Shown here: positions 1 through 8,861 of the stretch, in pieces
Layout of the letters: each line of letters begins with the position of its first letter
Position numbering within the stretch: the stretch's first letter is position 1
NCBI RefSeq assembly: GCF_003596335.1
Contig: NZ_QZCH01000012.1
Coordinates: forward strand, 60,611 to 124,610
Source of the DNA: Motilimonas pumila
GTDB lineage: Bacteria; Pseudomonadota; Gammaproteobacteria; Enterobacterales; CBDFNC01
Length of the DNA stretch: 64,000 nucleotides
Reading direction: 5' to 3'
Program-made: the position numbers and the translations under genes
The notes under the pieces: model-generated
The model's database searches: none
Told to the model about the DNA's origin: nothing
Seen by the model: the letters and a program-made list of their open reading frames with translations, nothing else

Positions 1-114
1 AAAGAGCAGTTGTGGCAGCAAGTTGTCTTTCCTGAAAATGTATTAGATCAGCTGCCCGAGTCACAGTTGTTGCGCTCGGGATCGCTGGCATGGGATATCG
101 CTTTACGCAGTTAG
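1..114 (+). CDS. C-terminal end of an unidentified protein (partial)
   Basis: The first 37 codons are open in frame 1 and end at TAG; the gene begins before the window. The visible tail ends in SLAWDIALRS and has no motif that I recognise. It is followed by 98 bases and then a small gene on the same strand. No function is proposed. Confidence 0.55.
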   Translation, partial: KEQLWQQVVFPENVLDQLPESQLLRSGSLAWDIALRS

Positions 115-212
115 CCCCTTGGTATTGAGAGGGGACATTTATCAACCGCATTGGCTGGCAATCTAATTGGCCTGTGCCATGCTTAATAATGAGACAGGTA
201 AAGGAGCACAAG

Positions 213-368
213 ATGCGTTTTAGTAATGAAAATGGCGAAGAAATAAACTTAGCCGACAACTTAACTCTCAAAGAGCTGATCGATATGGGCGTAAGCGTAT
301 CAGTGTCTGAAGACTTAGACCCTAATAACGCGATTTGGTTGGCCGAGCCGGAAAATAATGAGCATTAA
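213..368 (+). CDS. Small hypothetical protein, 51 aa
   Basis: An AAAGGAG ribosome-binding site at 200-206 sits 6 bases before the ATG at 213, so I prefer this start over an in-frame ATG at 174 that has no such site. The product is acidic (MRFSNENGEEINLADNL...), with no signal peptide, membrane segment or cysteine. A strong terminator follows 20 bases after the stop, which supports a real transcribed gene. I do not recognise the family. Confidence 0.6.
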   Translation: MRFSNENGEEINLADNLTLKELIDMGVSVSVSEDLDPNNAIWLAEPENNEH

Positions 369-388
369 TTGGCTCACTGCTTAATGTG

Positions 389-414
389 AAAGGGCGTCTG
401 CGGACGCCCTTTTT
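389..414 (+). terminator. Rho-independent terminator after the 51-aa gene
   Basis: Perfect 8-bp stem AGGGCGTC/GACGCCCT with a TGCG loop, followed by a T run. It separates the small gene from the ilvIH operon. Confidence 0.85.
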
Positions 415-617
415 ACTTTCTCATATTCACTATGTTGCAGGTGCTTTTCTTGTGTAATTGTCTGCTCGCTTAAATAAACCAAGCATTTCTTCGCACCGCT
501 GAAAAAATCAATAGACGAATAAAGTGAAAAATTATTACACTTGTTAATCTATCTCGGCACACTTTGTTTGCCATAATATCCTTATTAATGAAACCGTAAC
601 TCAACGGGAGAGTGTCA

Positions 618-2336
618 ATGGAAATGTTATCCGGCGCTGAAATGGTGATCCGTTCACTGGAAGACGAAGGCGTAAAACACATTTTTGGTTACCCTGGTGG
701 GTCCGTTCTTGATATTTATGATGCCTTATTTAACAGTGACGATATCGAGCACTTTTTAGTTCGCCATGAACAAGCAGCCGTGCATATGGCTGACGGTTAT
801 ACTCGTGCCACTGGAAAGGTGGGGTGTGTATTAGTGACTTCAGGCCCTGGGGCAACAAACTGTATTACCGGCATTGCCACCGCTTATATGGACTCAATTC
901 CTATGGTGGTGTTATCAGGCCAGGTGCCAACCAATTTTATTGGTGATGATGCTTTCCAAGAAACCGACATGCTGGGCGTTTCAAGACCGGTCGTTAAACA
1001 CAGCTTCTTGTGTAAGACTGCCACCGATATTCCTATGGCGATTAAAAAAGCGTTTTACCTTGCGTCTACCGGCCGGCCGGGGCCAGTGGTTGTGGATTTG
1101 CCAAAAGACGTGCAAAACCCAAAGCTTAAGTTTCCATACGAATATCCTGCTGAAGTGCACATGCGCTCATATAACCCAACCTTAAGTGGCCACAAGGGCC
1201 AAATTAAGCGGGCGGTGAATGCTTTAATGGCTGCTAAGCGTCCAGTACTTTATGTTGGCGGCGGCGCTATCAATGCAGAGGCATCGGGCGATGTCATTCA
1301 ATTAGCCGAGCAGTGTAATTTACCCGTGGCCAGCACCTTAATGGGGTTAGGCGCGTTTCCAGGCACGCACCAGCAGTCGCTTGGCATGCTTGGCATGCAT
1401 GGCACATACGAAGCCAATATGTCGATGCATAACGCCGATCTGATTTTTGCCGTTGGCGCGCGCTTTGACGACAGGGTGACTAACGCGGTTAACAAGTTCT
1501 GCCCAAATGCGACCATTATGCACATCGATATTGATCCGACTTCGATATCTAAAATCATTAATGCCGATATTCCAATTGTGGGTTCGGTTGAAGTGGTACT
1601 GCGACAAATTCAGCAGGCGATTGCCGACACCAATGCGTTGAGTAAGCAAGCGGATTTATCCGAGTGGTGGCAAATGATCAATGGCTGGCGTGAAAAAGAG
1701 TGTTTGGTGTATGCCAAGTCTGACTCAGTGATTAAGCCACAGCAAGTGATTGAAGCGCTTTATAAAGTGACCAAAGGGCAAGCTATCGTTACCTCTGATG
1801 TTGGCCAGCATCAAATGTTTGGCGCCTTGTATTACCCATTTGATAAACCGCGTCAATGGATCAACTCTGGCGGTCTGGGCACTATGGGCTTTGGTTTTCC
1901 AGCTGCAATGGGCTGTAAGGTGGCCTTGCCAGATGCGGAAGTAGCTTGTATCACTGGGGATGGCTCCATTCAAATGAATATTCAAGAGCTGTCTACTTGT
2001 ATGCAATATAACTTGCCAGTGAAAATTGTATCCCTCAATAACCGCTCTTTAGGGATGGTGAAGCAGTGGCAAAAAATGTTCTACGAAGGGCGTCAATCTC
2101 ATTCATACATGGACTCGGTGCCGGATTTTGTCAAGCTGGCGGAAGCTTATAACCATGTTGGCATTCGTGTGGATAAACCAGAAGACCTAGAGCCGGCGTT
2201 AGAAAAAGCCTTTGCGATGAAAGACAGGCTGGTATTTTTAGACATAGCGGTAGACCCAGAAGAGCACGTCTACCCCATGCAGATAAAATTTGAGAGCATG
2301 AAAGACATGTGGTTAAGCAAAACGGAGAGAACTTAA
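618..2336 (+). CDS. ilvI: Acetolactate synthase large subunit
   Basis: Thiamine-diphosphate enzyme that condenses two pyruvates (or pyruvate and 2-ketobutyrate), the first common step of valine, leucine and isoleucine synthesis; it works with the small subunit encoded next. 572 aa, close to E. coli IlvI (574). Visible are the N-terminal ThDP part with the [10 protein letters not shown] signature and catalytic Glu in [12 protein letters not shown], the central domain, and the C-terminal ThDP/Mg site ([26 protein letters not shown]). I start at ATG 618 (MEMLSGAEM, as in E. coli IlvI), 7 bases after CGGGAG; a GTG at 612 abuts the ribosome-binding site. No leader peptide or attenuator was found in the roughly 200 bases upstream. 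Confidence 0.96.
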   Translation: MEMLSGAEMVIRSLEDEGVKHIFGYPGGSVLDIYDALFNSDDIEHFLVRHEQAAVHMADGYTRATGKVGCVLVTSGPGATNCITGIATAYMDSIPMVVLSGQVPTNFIGDDAFQETDMLGVSRPVVKHSFLCKTATDIPMAIKKAFYLASTGRPGPVVVDLPKDVQNPKLKFPYEYPAEVHMRSYNPTLSGHKGQIKRAVNALMAAKRPVLYVGGGAINAEASGDVIQLAEQCNLPVASTLMGLGAFPGTHQQSLGMLGMHGTYEANMSMHNADLIFAVGARFDDRVTNAVNKFCPNATIMHIDIDPTSISKIINADIPIVGSVEVVLRQIQQAIADTNALSKQADLSEWWQMINGWREKECLVYAKSDSVIKPQQVIEALYKVTKGQAIVTSDVGQHQMFGALYYPFDKPRQWINSGGLGTMGFGFPAAMGCKVALPDAEVACITGDGSIQMNIQELSTCMQYNLPVKIVSLNNRSLGMVKQWQKMFYEGRQSHSYMDSVPDFVKLAEAYNHVGIRVDKPEDLEPALEKAFAMKDRLVFLDIAVDPEEHVYPMQIKFESMKDMWLSKTERT

Positions 2337-2830
2337 TGCGCAGCATCTTATCGATATTAATTGAGAACGAAGCCGGCGCTTTGTCTCGCGTGGTGGGATT
2401 ATTTTCTCAACGTGGTTACAACATTGAGTCACTGACTGTGGCGGTTACTGATGATCCTACTTTGTCACGCATGACCATTACCACCAATGCGGATGAGCGT
2501 AAAATAGAGCAAATTGTTAAGCAATTACATAAGTTGGTCGACGTATTAAAGGTATCGGAGCTGACTGATGGCGCTCATGTTGAGCGCGAGTTAATGCTGG
2601 TCAAAGTGAAAGCTTCAGGCAGTAAACGCGATGAAGTGAAACGCAATGCCGATATTTTCCGAGGTCAAATTGTAGATGTGACGCAAAGCTTGTACACGGT
2701 GCAACTCAGCGGCACGACCGAAAAGCTCGATGCTTTTATTGCTGCTTTAGGTGAAGCCACTGAAATTGTTGAAGTGGTTCGCTCTGGCGTTTGTGGCATT
2801 GCGCGTGGTGAAAGAGCGCTGCGTCCTTAG
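2336..2830 (+). CDS. ilvH: Acetolactate synthase small (regulatory) subunit
   Basis: Regulatory partner of IlvI; in this family an N-terminal ACT domain binds valine and gives feedback inhibition. 164 aa, E. coli IlvH 163. The ACT domain is clear at residues 1-78 (SILIENEAGALSRVVGLFSQ, then RGYNIESLTV), followed by the C-terminal dimerisation domain. The ATG shares one base with the ilvI stop (TAATG), implying translational coupling, with GGAG 8 bases before the start. An upstream in-frame ATG at 2309 lies inside ilvI and is unlikely. Confidence 0.95.
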   Translation: MRSILSILIENEAGALSRVVGLFSQRGYNIESLTVAVTDDPTLSRMTITTNADERKIEQIVKQLHKLVDVLKVSELTDGAHVERELMLVKVKASGSKRDEVKRNADIFRGQIVDVTQSLYTVQLSGTTEKLDAFIAALGEATEIVEVVRSGVCGIARGERALRP

Positions 2831-2860
2831 TTACACACCTTCTTATCCTAAAGTGTATAA

Positions 2861-2891
2861 CTCAACCTTAACCTATCAGGTTAAGGTTGAG
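2861..2891. terminator. Long perfect inverted repeat between convergent genes
   Basis: 14-bp perfect stem (CTCAACCTTAACCT and its complement) with a 3-base loop, lying between ilvH and the convergent outer-membrane gene. There is no T tract on either side, so it may work as a transcript-end barrier or processing signal rather than a classical intrinsic terminator. Confidence 0.55.
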
Positions 2892-2945
2892 CCTGTTCTG
2901 GCAGACTAAAGCGACTGAGGTAGCCGCGATTTCTGCTGATATCAG

Positions 2946-3857
2946 TTAAAAGATTGCTTTCGGTAAGTAGGTGATATTCAGTGAATAAGACTCCCCTTCA
3001 ATACGAGCTTTAGACTTAAACTCTGTCGCCGCGTTGGCGGTAATATTCCAATTTCCATTTACCCAATAGCCAACTGAGACTCCCACTCCGTGAACTTGAG
3101 ACTTGGCGCCAATAGAGGTATTCAACGCTTCGTTTATTTTGTCATGGCGGTCGGTAATGTCATCACTCTCAACTTGCCATTGACTGTAGCCTCGGATCCC
3201 GACCTCGAGCTGTTGCGTTAAGTATTGGCTGTAGCCGTATTCAAGGCTGATGTGATCGCCTGGCGTGACTTTGGTCGAGTCTGACTCGGTATGAGCCTCA
3301 TAGGTGACCGCCAGCATAAGTGCGCCTGCGCCCTCCATCAGGTAATAATACCCCGCGGTTTGCAGCTGTAAGGTCCAAAGATCCAGGGTGACGTCGCTAT
3401 TGCCTGTTGGCGCATACACGCCTAAACCAAAGTTAATGTCATACTGGGGGGCTTGCCAGCCCAACCACAGCGGTTGAACAAACAAATCGCCAACGCCGGA
3501 AGCGTCTCCGCCGCTTGCCTCTGTATCTACCAATAAGGGGTTAACCGTAAAGGCATAACGTGCACCTAGAAGCTGTTGTTCTGTCACCCAAATAAAAGTA
3601 GGAGCAATCGCGAGCACATTATAATGCCCCTCACTTGTTAACGTGTTGCCAGAGCTGTCTGTTAGCTTGCTGGCGCTGTAATAAATATTATATTGCTCAT
3701 AGATAAAGCCGGCTTCTCGCGGCACCGTCAGGTCTCGAATATTACTGATGCCGGCGGAATAGTGGCCAGAGCCAAATAAACCGTCCGCGTGAGATAATGG
3801 CGACATAATGAGCCCGGCAAACACCAGAGCACGCGTTATCGGTGAGTTTTTCTTCAT
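2946..3857 (-). CDS. Outer-membrane channel-like protein, phenol-degradation MetA/SphA-like family
   Basis: 303 aa beginning with a signal peptide (MKKNSPITRALVFAGLIMS..., cleavage likely after SHA). The remainder has alternating aromatic and glycine-rich beta strands, with features such as FVQPLWLGWQ, YDINFGLGVYAPTG, ISLEYGYSQYL and a C-terminal run ending in aromatic Phe, typical of outer-membrane beta-barrels. I assign it to the COG4313 (MetA-pathway of phenol degradation/SphA) group by these features; members are thought to admit hydrophobic substrates, but the substrate here is unknown. It is a single gene, convergent with ilvH, with about 450 bases upstream shared with pspG. Confidence 0.7.
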   Translation of the reverse strand: MKKNSPITRALVFAGLIMSPLSHADGLFGSGHYSAGISNIRDLTVPREAGFIYEQYNIYYSASKLTDSSGNTLTSEGHYNVLAIAPTFIWVTEQQLLGARYAFTVNPLLVDTEASGGDASGVGDLFVQPLWLGWQAPQYDINFGLGVYAPTGNSDVTLDLWTLQLQTAGYYYLMEGAGALMLAVTYEAHTESDSTKVTPGDHISLEYGYSQYLTQQLEVGIRGYSQWQVESDDITDRHDKINEALNTSIGAKSQVHGVGVSVGYWVNGNWNITANAATEFKSKARIEGESYSLNITYLPKAIF

Positions 3858-4023
3858 TGTTGTAAATCCCTTCGTTAAATCCGTTATGGTTGGCGTAATG
3901 CCTCACAAAAATGCTGGCGTGGCAGACTCCGAATTTGCACTCGTGCCACCAAGATAAAACGCTATTATTTTTTATATTAATAACAGTAGCTTGATAAGTA
4001 TGGGAGATAAAGTATAAAAATCA

Positions 4024-4068
4024 GTTAGCAAGGGTGTGCTAACGATAGAGACAAAACTTGAGTTAGCA
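4024..4068. repeat. GTTAGCA repeats in the shared upstream region (possible operator)
   Basis: GTTAGCA at 4024-4030 and its inverted copy TGCTAAC at 4037-4043 form a dyad with a 6-base spacer; a third copy in direct orientation lies at 4062-4068. They are in the region between the divergent outer-membrane gene and pspG. This is the layout of a transcription-factor operator, but I know no regulator with this half-site. Confidence 0.35.
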
Positions 4069-4102
4069 CAATGGCATCCATGCGCTGGTAGATATAAAAA
4101 TG

Positions 4103-4139
4103 TGGTCAATATTACCTGTTAACTTGGTGAATTTGACCA
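4103..4139. promoter_or_regulatory. Dyad upstream of the sigma-54 promoter (candidate enhancer, PspF type)
   Basis: TGGTCAA at 4103-4109 is repeated in inverted form as TTGACCA at 4133-4139, around a central GTTAAC. The centre lies about 90 bases upstream of the -24 element, a normal position for an enhancer-binding protein. Assignment to PspF is inference from the pspG gene downstream. Confidence 0.4.
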
Positions 4140-4211
4140 TGAAATTAGAGTGTTCCTCAAGTTGAACCGATTTTATCTATTAATTTCAATGGTTTGCTGG
4201 TTTTGGTTTTC

Positions 4212-4227
4212 TGGCACGGTTTTTGTT
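4212..4227 (+). promoter_or_regulatory. Sigma-54-type promoter of pspG
   Basis: TGGCAC-N5-TTGTT, with GG and GT 12 bases apart as in -24/-12 promoters; as I recall it, the E. coli pspA promoter also has TTGT at -12. It lies 79 bases before the pspG ATG. Confidence 0.7.
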
Positions 4228-4305
4228 ATGTATTGAGTATTCCATCGTCTGAATACGGCCTTTGAGCGCTGTGTTATCAGGAAATTAAACTGCCGAGGAG
4301 GGCAT

Positions 4306-4515
4306 ATGTTTGAACTATTATTTTTTGCATTCATTATTGTGGCAATTGCGATGACGGGGTTTACCTTGGTGGGAACCTTGCTGGTGCTTGCCGCCGCTTT
4401 AGTCTTAACCATTGTTTTTGGCGCCGTTGGTATTTTAGTGCAATGGGCGCCTTGGTTGATTGCTGCCGGTGTGCTTTATTGGCTGCTTTCCAATAAGCGC
4501 ACTGAAAACAGTTAG
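4306..4515 (+). CDS. pspG: Phage shock protein G-like inner-membrane protein
   Basis: 69-aa, almost wholly hydrophobic protein with two or three membrane segments. The N-terminus MFELLFFAFIIVAIAMTGF resembles E. coli PspG (MLELLFVIGF...TG), and both share the WAPWL/LPWLL region near residue 47; E. coli PspG is about 80 aa, with a longer basic tail. PspG belongs to the PspF/sigma-54 regulon that answers inner-membrane damage. The sigma-54-type promoter and dyad directly upstream support this, and as in E. coli the gene stands apart from pspABC. The start has a CGAGGAGG ribosome-binding site. Confidence 0.75.
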   Translation: MFELLFFAFIIVAIAMTGFTLVGTLLVLAAALVLTIVFGAVGILVQWAPWLIAAGVLYWLLSNKRTENS

Positions 4516-4578
4516 CGTTTGCACTTGATGAGCCTTTCAATTAAATTGGGGTCACATTTATGATCAAGGATGGATCCC

Positions 4579-5028
4579 ATGAAAACATTTATCTCATTCA
4601 TTTTACTTGCTTTTAGCACATTGACTCAGGCCGTAGCGGCTGACTTTATGGTTTCAGGCGCTTACGCCAGAGAAACGCCACCAAATGTGCCTAACAGTGC
4701 TGCTTTTTTACAATTAATGAACCACACTGATAAAGCCGTGCGCTTAGTTGGAGTGAAGAGTGATATTGCTGACAAGGTAGAACTGCACAATCACACCATG
4801 GTAGATGGCATGATGAAAATGCGTCAAGTTGACGCCATAGAAGTGGCCGCGATGGCTACCGTTGAACTAAAACCGGGCGGCTTCCACATCATGATGATGG
4901 GGTTAAAGCAACCGCTTAAAACAGGTCAATCGGTTGATTTTATTTTAGTATTTGAAGATGGCACAGAGCTTTCATTCGCTGCGCCAGTACAAAAAGTGGG
5001 TGAGCATAAAAAACACGCTCATCACTAA
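4579..5028 (+). CDS. Periplasmic copper chaperone, PCu(A)C family
   Basis: 149 aa with a signal peptide (MKTFISFILLAFSTLTQAVA) and the PCu(A)C/DUF461 domain. Copper-binding residues fit the family pattern H...M-x21-HxM: VELHNHTM, a Met cluster DGMMKM, then GGFHIMMM; a His-rich tail (HKKHAHH) may add metal affinity. Family members deliver Cu(I) to the CuA site of cytochrome c oxidase. The start at 4579 has AAGGA 8 bases upstream; ATG 4570 overlaps that site. No SCO gene is adjacent; the next gene starts 21 bases on. Confidence 0.85.
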   Translation: MKTFISFILLAFSTLTQAVAADFMVSGAYARETPPNVPNSAAFLQLMNHTDKAVRLVGVKSDIADKVELHNHTMVDGMMKMRQVDAIEVAAMATVELKPGGFHIMMMGLKQPLKTGQSVDFILVFEDGTELSFAAPVQKVGEHKKHAHH

Positions 5029-5049
5029 TTTTTATAATTGAAGGTTGTT

Positions 5050-6048
5050 ATGGAAAAATTTACAAAAAAGCGTGTCTTTGCGGGCTTATTTCTCCTTTTT
5101 TTGCTGAATTACGGCGTGGCTGTGTATTGGAGCATGGAGCCCGATATCATGGACGTGTCGCAGCTGGTGGCATTGTCTCAAGAAGAAGCCAAAGAAGAAG
5201 GTAAGACGGCCGTGGTAGGCTATACCACAACAACCACTTTGATTACCGTAGCGGAAACCCTGCTTAACAAGCCTGGTGGTTACTTGGTGAATGACGTCAC
5301 TCCACCCAGTATTTTTATGGATAATATGCCTAACTGGGAGTTAGGGGTGCTGGAGCAAGTCCGTGATTTATCTTTGATCATGCGTAAAGACTTTAGTCGC
5401 TCGCAAAGTCAGAGTATCGAAGACAAAGACCTGGTCAAAGCGCAGCCTAAGTTTAATATCGACAGTCAAAGCTGGAATTTACCGAGCGCAGAAAAAGAGT
5501 ATGGCGAAGCCATCGCTGCGCTACGCAGCTACCGGACACGTTTGGCCGATCCTGCGCAAACAGATGCCCAGTTTTATGCTCGCGCAGATAACCTCGTCAG
5601 TTGGCTGAAAGAAGTGCAAAACCGTTTAGGCAGTTTATCTCAAGGCCTAAGTTCAAGCGTGGGTCGCCACAGTTTGAACGTTGGTTTAGCCGGTGAAACG
5701 GGCGCTGAGCAATCGACTTATGCGCCAGAAGAAAAACTCATTAAAACGCCGTGGTTAAAAATTGACGACGTGTTTTATCGTTCGCGCGGCGCAACGTGGG
5801 CTTTATTGCATTTTATGAAGGCCGTTGAAGTAGACTTTAAAGGTGTACTTGAGAAGAAAAATGCCACCGTGAGCTTGCGTCAAATTATTCGCGAGCTTGA
5901 GGAAACTCAACAGACAGTATGGAGCCCTATGATTCTAAACGGCAGTGGCTTTGGGGTCATGGCAAACCATTCGTTAGTAATGGCAAATTATATTTCGCGC
6001 TCTAACGCGGCGGTACAAGATTTGATAGAATTATTAGGCAAAGGTTAA
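5050..6048 (+). CDS. DUF2333 family membrane-anchored protein
   Basis: 332 aa with one N-terminal membrane anchor (residues 9-28, VFAGLFLLFLLNYGVAVYWS), then a large soluble, probably periplasmic, helical domain. The features GGYLVNDVTPPSIFMDNMPNWE, LVSWLKEVQNRLGSLSQGLS and WSPMILNGSGFGVMANHSLVMA are what I associate with DUF2333, a proteobacterial family without known function. The start is chosen at ATG 5050, 5 bases after GAAGG; a TTG at 5038 is less likely. It probably shares a transcript with the copper chaperone, and a strong terminator follows. Confidence 0.75.
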   Translation: MEKFTKKRVFAGLFLLFLLNYGVAVYWSMEPDIMDVSQLVALSQEEAKEEGKTAVVGYTTTTTLITVAETLLNKPGGYLVNDVTPPSIFMDNMPNWELGVLEQVRDLSLIMRKDFSRSQSQSIEDKDLVKAQPKFNIDSQSWNLPSAEKEYGEAIAALRSYRTRLADPAQTDAQFYARADNLVSWLKEVQNRLGSLSQGLSSSVGRHSLNVGLAGETGAEQSTYAPEEKLIKTPWLKIDDVFYRSRGATWALLHFMKAVEVDFKGVLEKKNATVSLRQIIRELEETQQTVWSPMILNGSGFGVMANHSLVMANYISRSNAAVQDLIELLGKG

Positions 6049-6090
6049 GCTTTACTCGGTTAATTCCAATTAACTGAACCTTAGCTGAAC

Positions 6091-6132
6091 AAAGTGGTAA
6101 TCTGGCGTTCGCTGAGATTGCCACTTTTTTTT
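6091..6132 (+). terminator. Rho-independent terminator after the DUF2333 gene
   Basis: Stem AGTGGTAATCT/AGATTGCCACT (one G-T pair) with an 11-base loop, followed by nine T. Confidence 0.85.
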
Positions 6133-6171
6133 TAATAGTTACAATGCCTGTAACTATTTAGGAGACAAATA

Positions 6172-6828
6172 ATGAAAAAACTTCTTGCGCTGACCTTACT
6201 ATCTGCTTCAATTTCTGCACCGGCAATGGCCGATGATTGGGGCATTTTTGTAGGTGCTGATTTTATGAAACCTAGCACCAGCGGTGAGTTTGAAGGACAA
6301 GATGTTAATTTAAAGGATGATTATCGCGGCAGTGGTTACATTGCAGTTGAACACAGCATTATTTTACTGCCAAATGCTAAGTTGGCTTACAGTAACTTAG
6401 ATACAAAAGGCAAAGGGGACAACCAAGGCTTCAATACAGATTTGAGCAGCCTTGATGCTATTTTATATTACCAAATACTGGACAATGGTCTCACAGAGCT
6501 GGATTTAGGTTTGAACTTTCGTTACCTAGATGGCAAGGCCGCAACGGGTGAAAGCGTTAGTTCTGTGGTTCCTCAGTTATACGGCGCGGCCAAGATTGGC
6601 ATTCCTAGCACTAACTTTAAAGCGTTTGCTGAGCTAACCGCGGGTTCATTCACCGATGATGACACTATTAATGCCCTAGCGGGCGTAAGCTATACCTTTA
6701 ACCCACAAGGGGTAGCAAAATTTAGTTTACGCGGTGGTTACCGTTACCAAGAAATTAAACTGAAAGACGACACTAAGTTCAACAGTGAATTTGACGGCTT
6801 CTTCCTAGGGGCAGAGGTAAACTTCTAA
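6172..6828 (+). CDS. Small outer-membrane beta-barrel protein (TIGR04219-like)
   Basis: 218 aa with a signal peptide (MKKLLALTLLSASISAPAMA) and a DDWGIFVGADF mature start. The rest alternates polar and aromatic strands and ends in FFLGAEVNF, a classical C-terminal barrel strand with terminal Phe. It matches my memory of the TIGR04219 'OMP with GlyGly' family, whose members occur in genomes with GlyGly-CTERM proteins, and one such protein is encoded near 22 kb. AGGAG lies 6 bases before the ATG; the gene is monocistronic between two terminators. Confidence 0.7.
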   Translation: MKKLLALTLLSASISAPAMADDWGIFVGADFMKPSTSGEFEGQDVNLKDDYRGSGYIAVEHSIILLPNAKLAYSNLDTKGKGDNQGFNTDLSSLDAILYYQILDNGLTELDLGLNFRYLDGKAATGESVSSVVPQLYGAAKIGIPSTNFKAFAELTAGSFTDDDTINALAGVSYTFNPQGVAKFSLRGGYRYQEIKLKDDTKFNSEFDGFFLGAEVNF

Positions 6829-6853
6829 AGCTTAGCTGCAAGTCATTGACCAC

Positions 6854-6882
6854 AAAAAAGAAGCGCACGTCGCTTCTTTTTT
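6854..6882 (+). terminator. Terminator after the small barrel gene
   Basis: Stem AAAAAAGAAGCG/CGCTTCTTTTTT around CACGT; AT-rich arms give T runs on both strands. Confidence 0.85.
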
Positions 6883-6940
6883 ATTTGATTCAGACTTAAA
6901 CGGAGATTTAGCAGCCTTTGTGGGCATATCTAACCCGTTT

Positions 6941-6960
6941 CTTATTCCATTTTCTTATAA
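6941..6960 (+). promoter_or_regulatory. TTATTCC element upstream of cysJIH (possible CysB region)
   Basis: An AT-rich stretch containing TTATTCC (6942-6948) lies about 100 bases before cysJ; the same heptamer occurs before the cysG operon. CysB is the expected activator of sulfate assimilation, but its site is loosely defined, so this is only suggestive. Confidence 0.25.
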
Positions 6961-7043
6961 AAAATCCATATTTATTCTTTGTTGTTATCCATAGCCGGCA
7001 GTAAACTGTGCTCAATTATTTTGGGATAGTGGAAATCAATGCC

Positions 7044-8861
7044 ATGCTGTTAAAGGAACTCTCTTCGTTAACCAGCCCTTTGTCTGATATGCAATTATCT
7101 AAATTGCAGCAGGCAGTCGCTGAGTTAAATCCAAACCAGCTTGCCTGGGTCAGTGGATATTTATCTGGTATTAGTCAAGGTGGCGCGGTTGCGACTACTG
7201 GCGCGGTTGCTACAGCAGCTGCAGCGGCTCCTGCCGGTAAGTTAACCGTTTTATTCGGTTCTCAAACCGGTAACTCTAAAGGGGTTGCTGAAGAATTGGC
7301 AGCTGAGGCCAAATCGAAAGGCTTGCCTGTTCAGCTTAAATCAATGGCGGACTACAAGGCGAAAGACCTTAAATCTGAAACGCACATGATTATAGTTGTC
7401 AGCACTAACGGTGAAGGTGAAGCGCCGGATGATGCTGCAGAGCTGCATGAGTTACTTGCGTCTAAGAAAGCACCTAAGCTACCAAACCTCAATTATGCAG
7501 TACTGGCATTGGGCGACTCAAGCTACGAATTCTTCTGTCAAACCGGTAAAGACTTTGATGAGCGTTTAGCGGCATGTGGCGCGAAAGGCTTCTTAGATCG
7601 TATCGATTGTGATGTTGATTATGAAGGTCCTGCGAAAGAGTGGGGCAGCAAAGCGCTGGTTATCGTTGAAGAAACCCTTGAAGTAGGTGGCGGTGACGCA
7701 CAAGTTGTACAGCTACCTGTTGGCGGTCAAGAGTTAGCGGCGAGTCAATACGACAAGAAAAATCCATATACCGCAACGTTAGCGACCAACCAAAAAATCA
7801 CAGGGCGCAACTCAAACAAAGACGTACGTCATTTTGAGATTTCTCTGGAAGAGTCTGGTATTCAATACCGAGCCGGTGATGCATTAGGCGTGTGGTTTGA
7901 AAATGACCCGAAATTGGTTGCGAAAGTTGTTAAGCAAGTTGGCCTAAAAGGCGATGAAGAAGTTGAAGTGGATGGTAACAAGGTTACGCTAACTGAGGCT
8001 TTGGTGGCGAACTTTGAGTTAACGCAGTCTTACCCTGGTTTTGTTGAAAAATATGCCGAGCTTTCGGGCAGTAAGAAACTGGCTAAAATCGCAGCAGATA
8101 AAGCGCAAGCCCGTGAATATGCGAACAATCACCAAATTCTGGATATCTTAGCGGCCAAGAAAGGCGTGAAATTATCGGCTGAAGAGCTAGTGGGAATGCT
8201 ACGTCGCATTACGCCACGTTTATACTCGATTGCTTCTAGCCAAGCAGAAGTGGATGAAGAAGTGCATTTAACCGTTGGCATGGTCGAATTTGATAACGCC
8301 AAAGGTGAAGCGCGCAGCGGCGGTGCAACGGGCTTCTTAAAGCGTCTTGAAGAAGGCGGAGAAGTGAAAGTATTTGTTGAGCACAACGACAACTTCCGCT
8401 TACCTGCTGATACTAACACCCCTGTTATCATGGTTGGTCCAGGTACAGGTGTTGCCCCTTTCCGTGCCTTTATGCAAGAGCGTGAAGCGCAAGATGCCGA
8501 CGGTAAAAACTGGATGTTCTTTGGTGATCAAACCTTTACCGAAGACTTCTTATACCAAGTTGAGTGGCGCAGTTACTTGAGCTCTGGCCTACTGACTAAG
8601 ATGGACGTTGCCTTTTCTCGAGATCAAGAAGAAAAAGTATACGTGCAGCACCGTTTACTGGAAAACGCGGCTGAAGTTTACCAGTGGTTAGAAGAAGGCG
8701 CCCACTTCTACATTTGTGGTGACGCTAACCGGATGGCAAAAGATGTCAACGACGCCTTGGTACAAATTGTCCAAGAGCAAGGCAGCAAGAGCCAAGAACA
8801 AGCAGAAGAATACGTCAGTGAATTACGTCGTGCTAAGCGTTACCAAAGGGATGTTTACTAA
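7044..8861 (+). CDS. cysJ: NADPH-sulfite reductase flavoprotein alpha subunit
   Basis: Passes electrons from NADPH through FAD and FMN to the CysI hemoprotein for reduction of sulfite to sulfide. 605 aa (E. coli 599). Domains: N-terminal [13 protein letters not shown] region; flavodoxin domain about 65-205 ([43 protein letters not shown]); FAD domain ([14 protein letters not shown]); NADPH domain ([31 protein letters not shown]) and C-terminal RYQRDVY. I chose ATG 7044, 9 bases after GGAA, because it gives an E. coli-like N-terminus; upstream GTGs (7008, 7029) are poorer. First gene of cysJIH. Confidence 0.96.
   Translation: MLLKELSSLTSPLSDMQLSKLQQAVAELNPNQLAWVSGYLSGISQGGAVATTGAVATAAAAAPAGKLTVLFGSQTGNSKGVAEELAAEAKSKGLPVQLKSMADYKAKDLKSETHMIIVVSTNGEGEAPDDAAELHELLASKKAPKLPNLNYAVLALGDSSYEFFCQTGKDFDERLAACGAKGFLDRIDCDVDYEGPAKEWGSKALVIVEETLEVGGGDAQVVQLPVGGQELAASQYDKKNPYTATLATNQKITGRNSNKDVRHFEISLEESGIQYRAGDALGVWFENDPKLVAKVVKQVGLKGDEEVEVDGNKVTLTEALVANFELTQSYPGFVEKYAELSGSKKLAKIAADKAQAREYANNHQILDILAAKKGVKLSAEELVGMLRRITPRLYSIASSQAEVDEEVHLTVGMVEFDNAKGEARSGGATGFLKRLEEGGEVKVFVEHNDNFRLPADTNTPVIMVGPGTGVAPFRAFMQEREAQDADGKNWMFFGDQTFTEDFLYQVEWRSYLSSGLLTKMDVAFSRDQEEKVYVQHRLLENAAEVYQWLEEGAHFYICGDANRMAKDVNDALVQIVQEQGSKSQEQAEEYVSELRRAKRYQRDVY

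Noticed and set aside
470..682. 70-codon minus-strand frame across the ilvI start
   Set aside because: Antisense to a conserved coding start and its upstream region; no ribosome-binding site or family features.
3930..3955. Possible sigma-54 promoter for the outer-membrane channel gene
   Set aside because: TGGCAC on the minus strand is followed by GC at the wrong distance (three bases short of the -24/-12 spacing).
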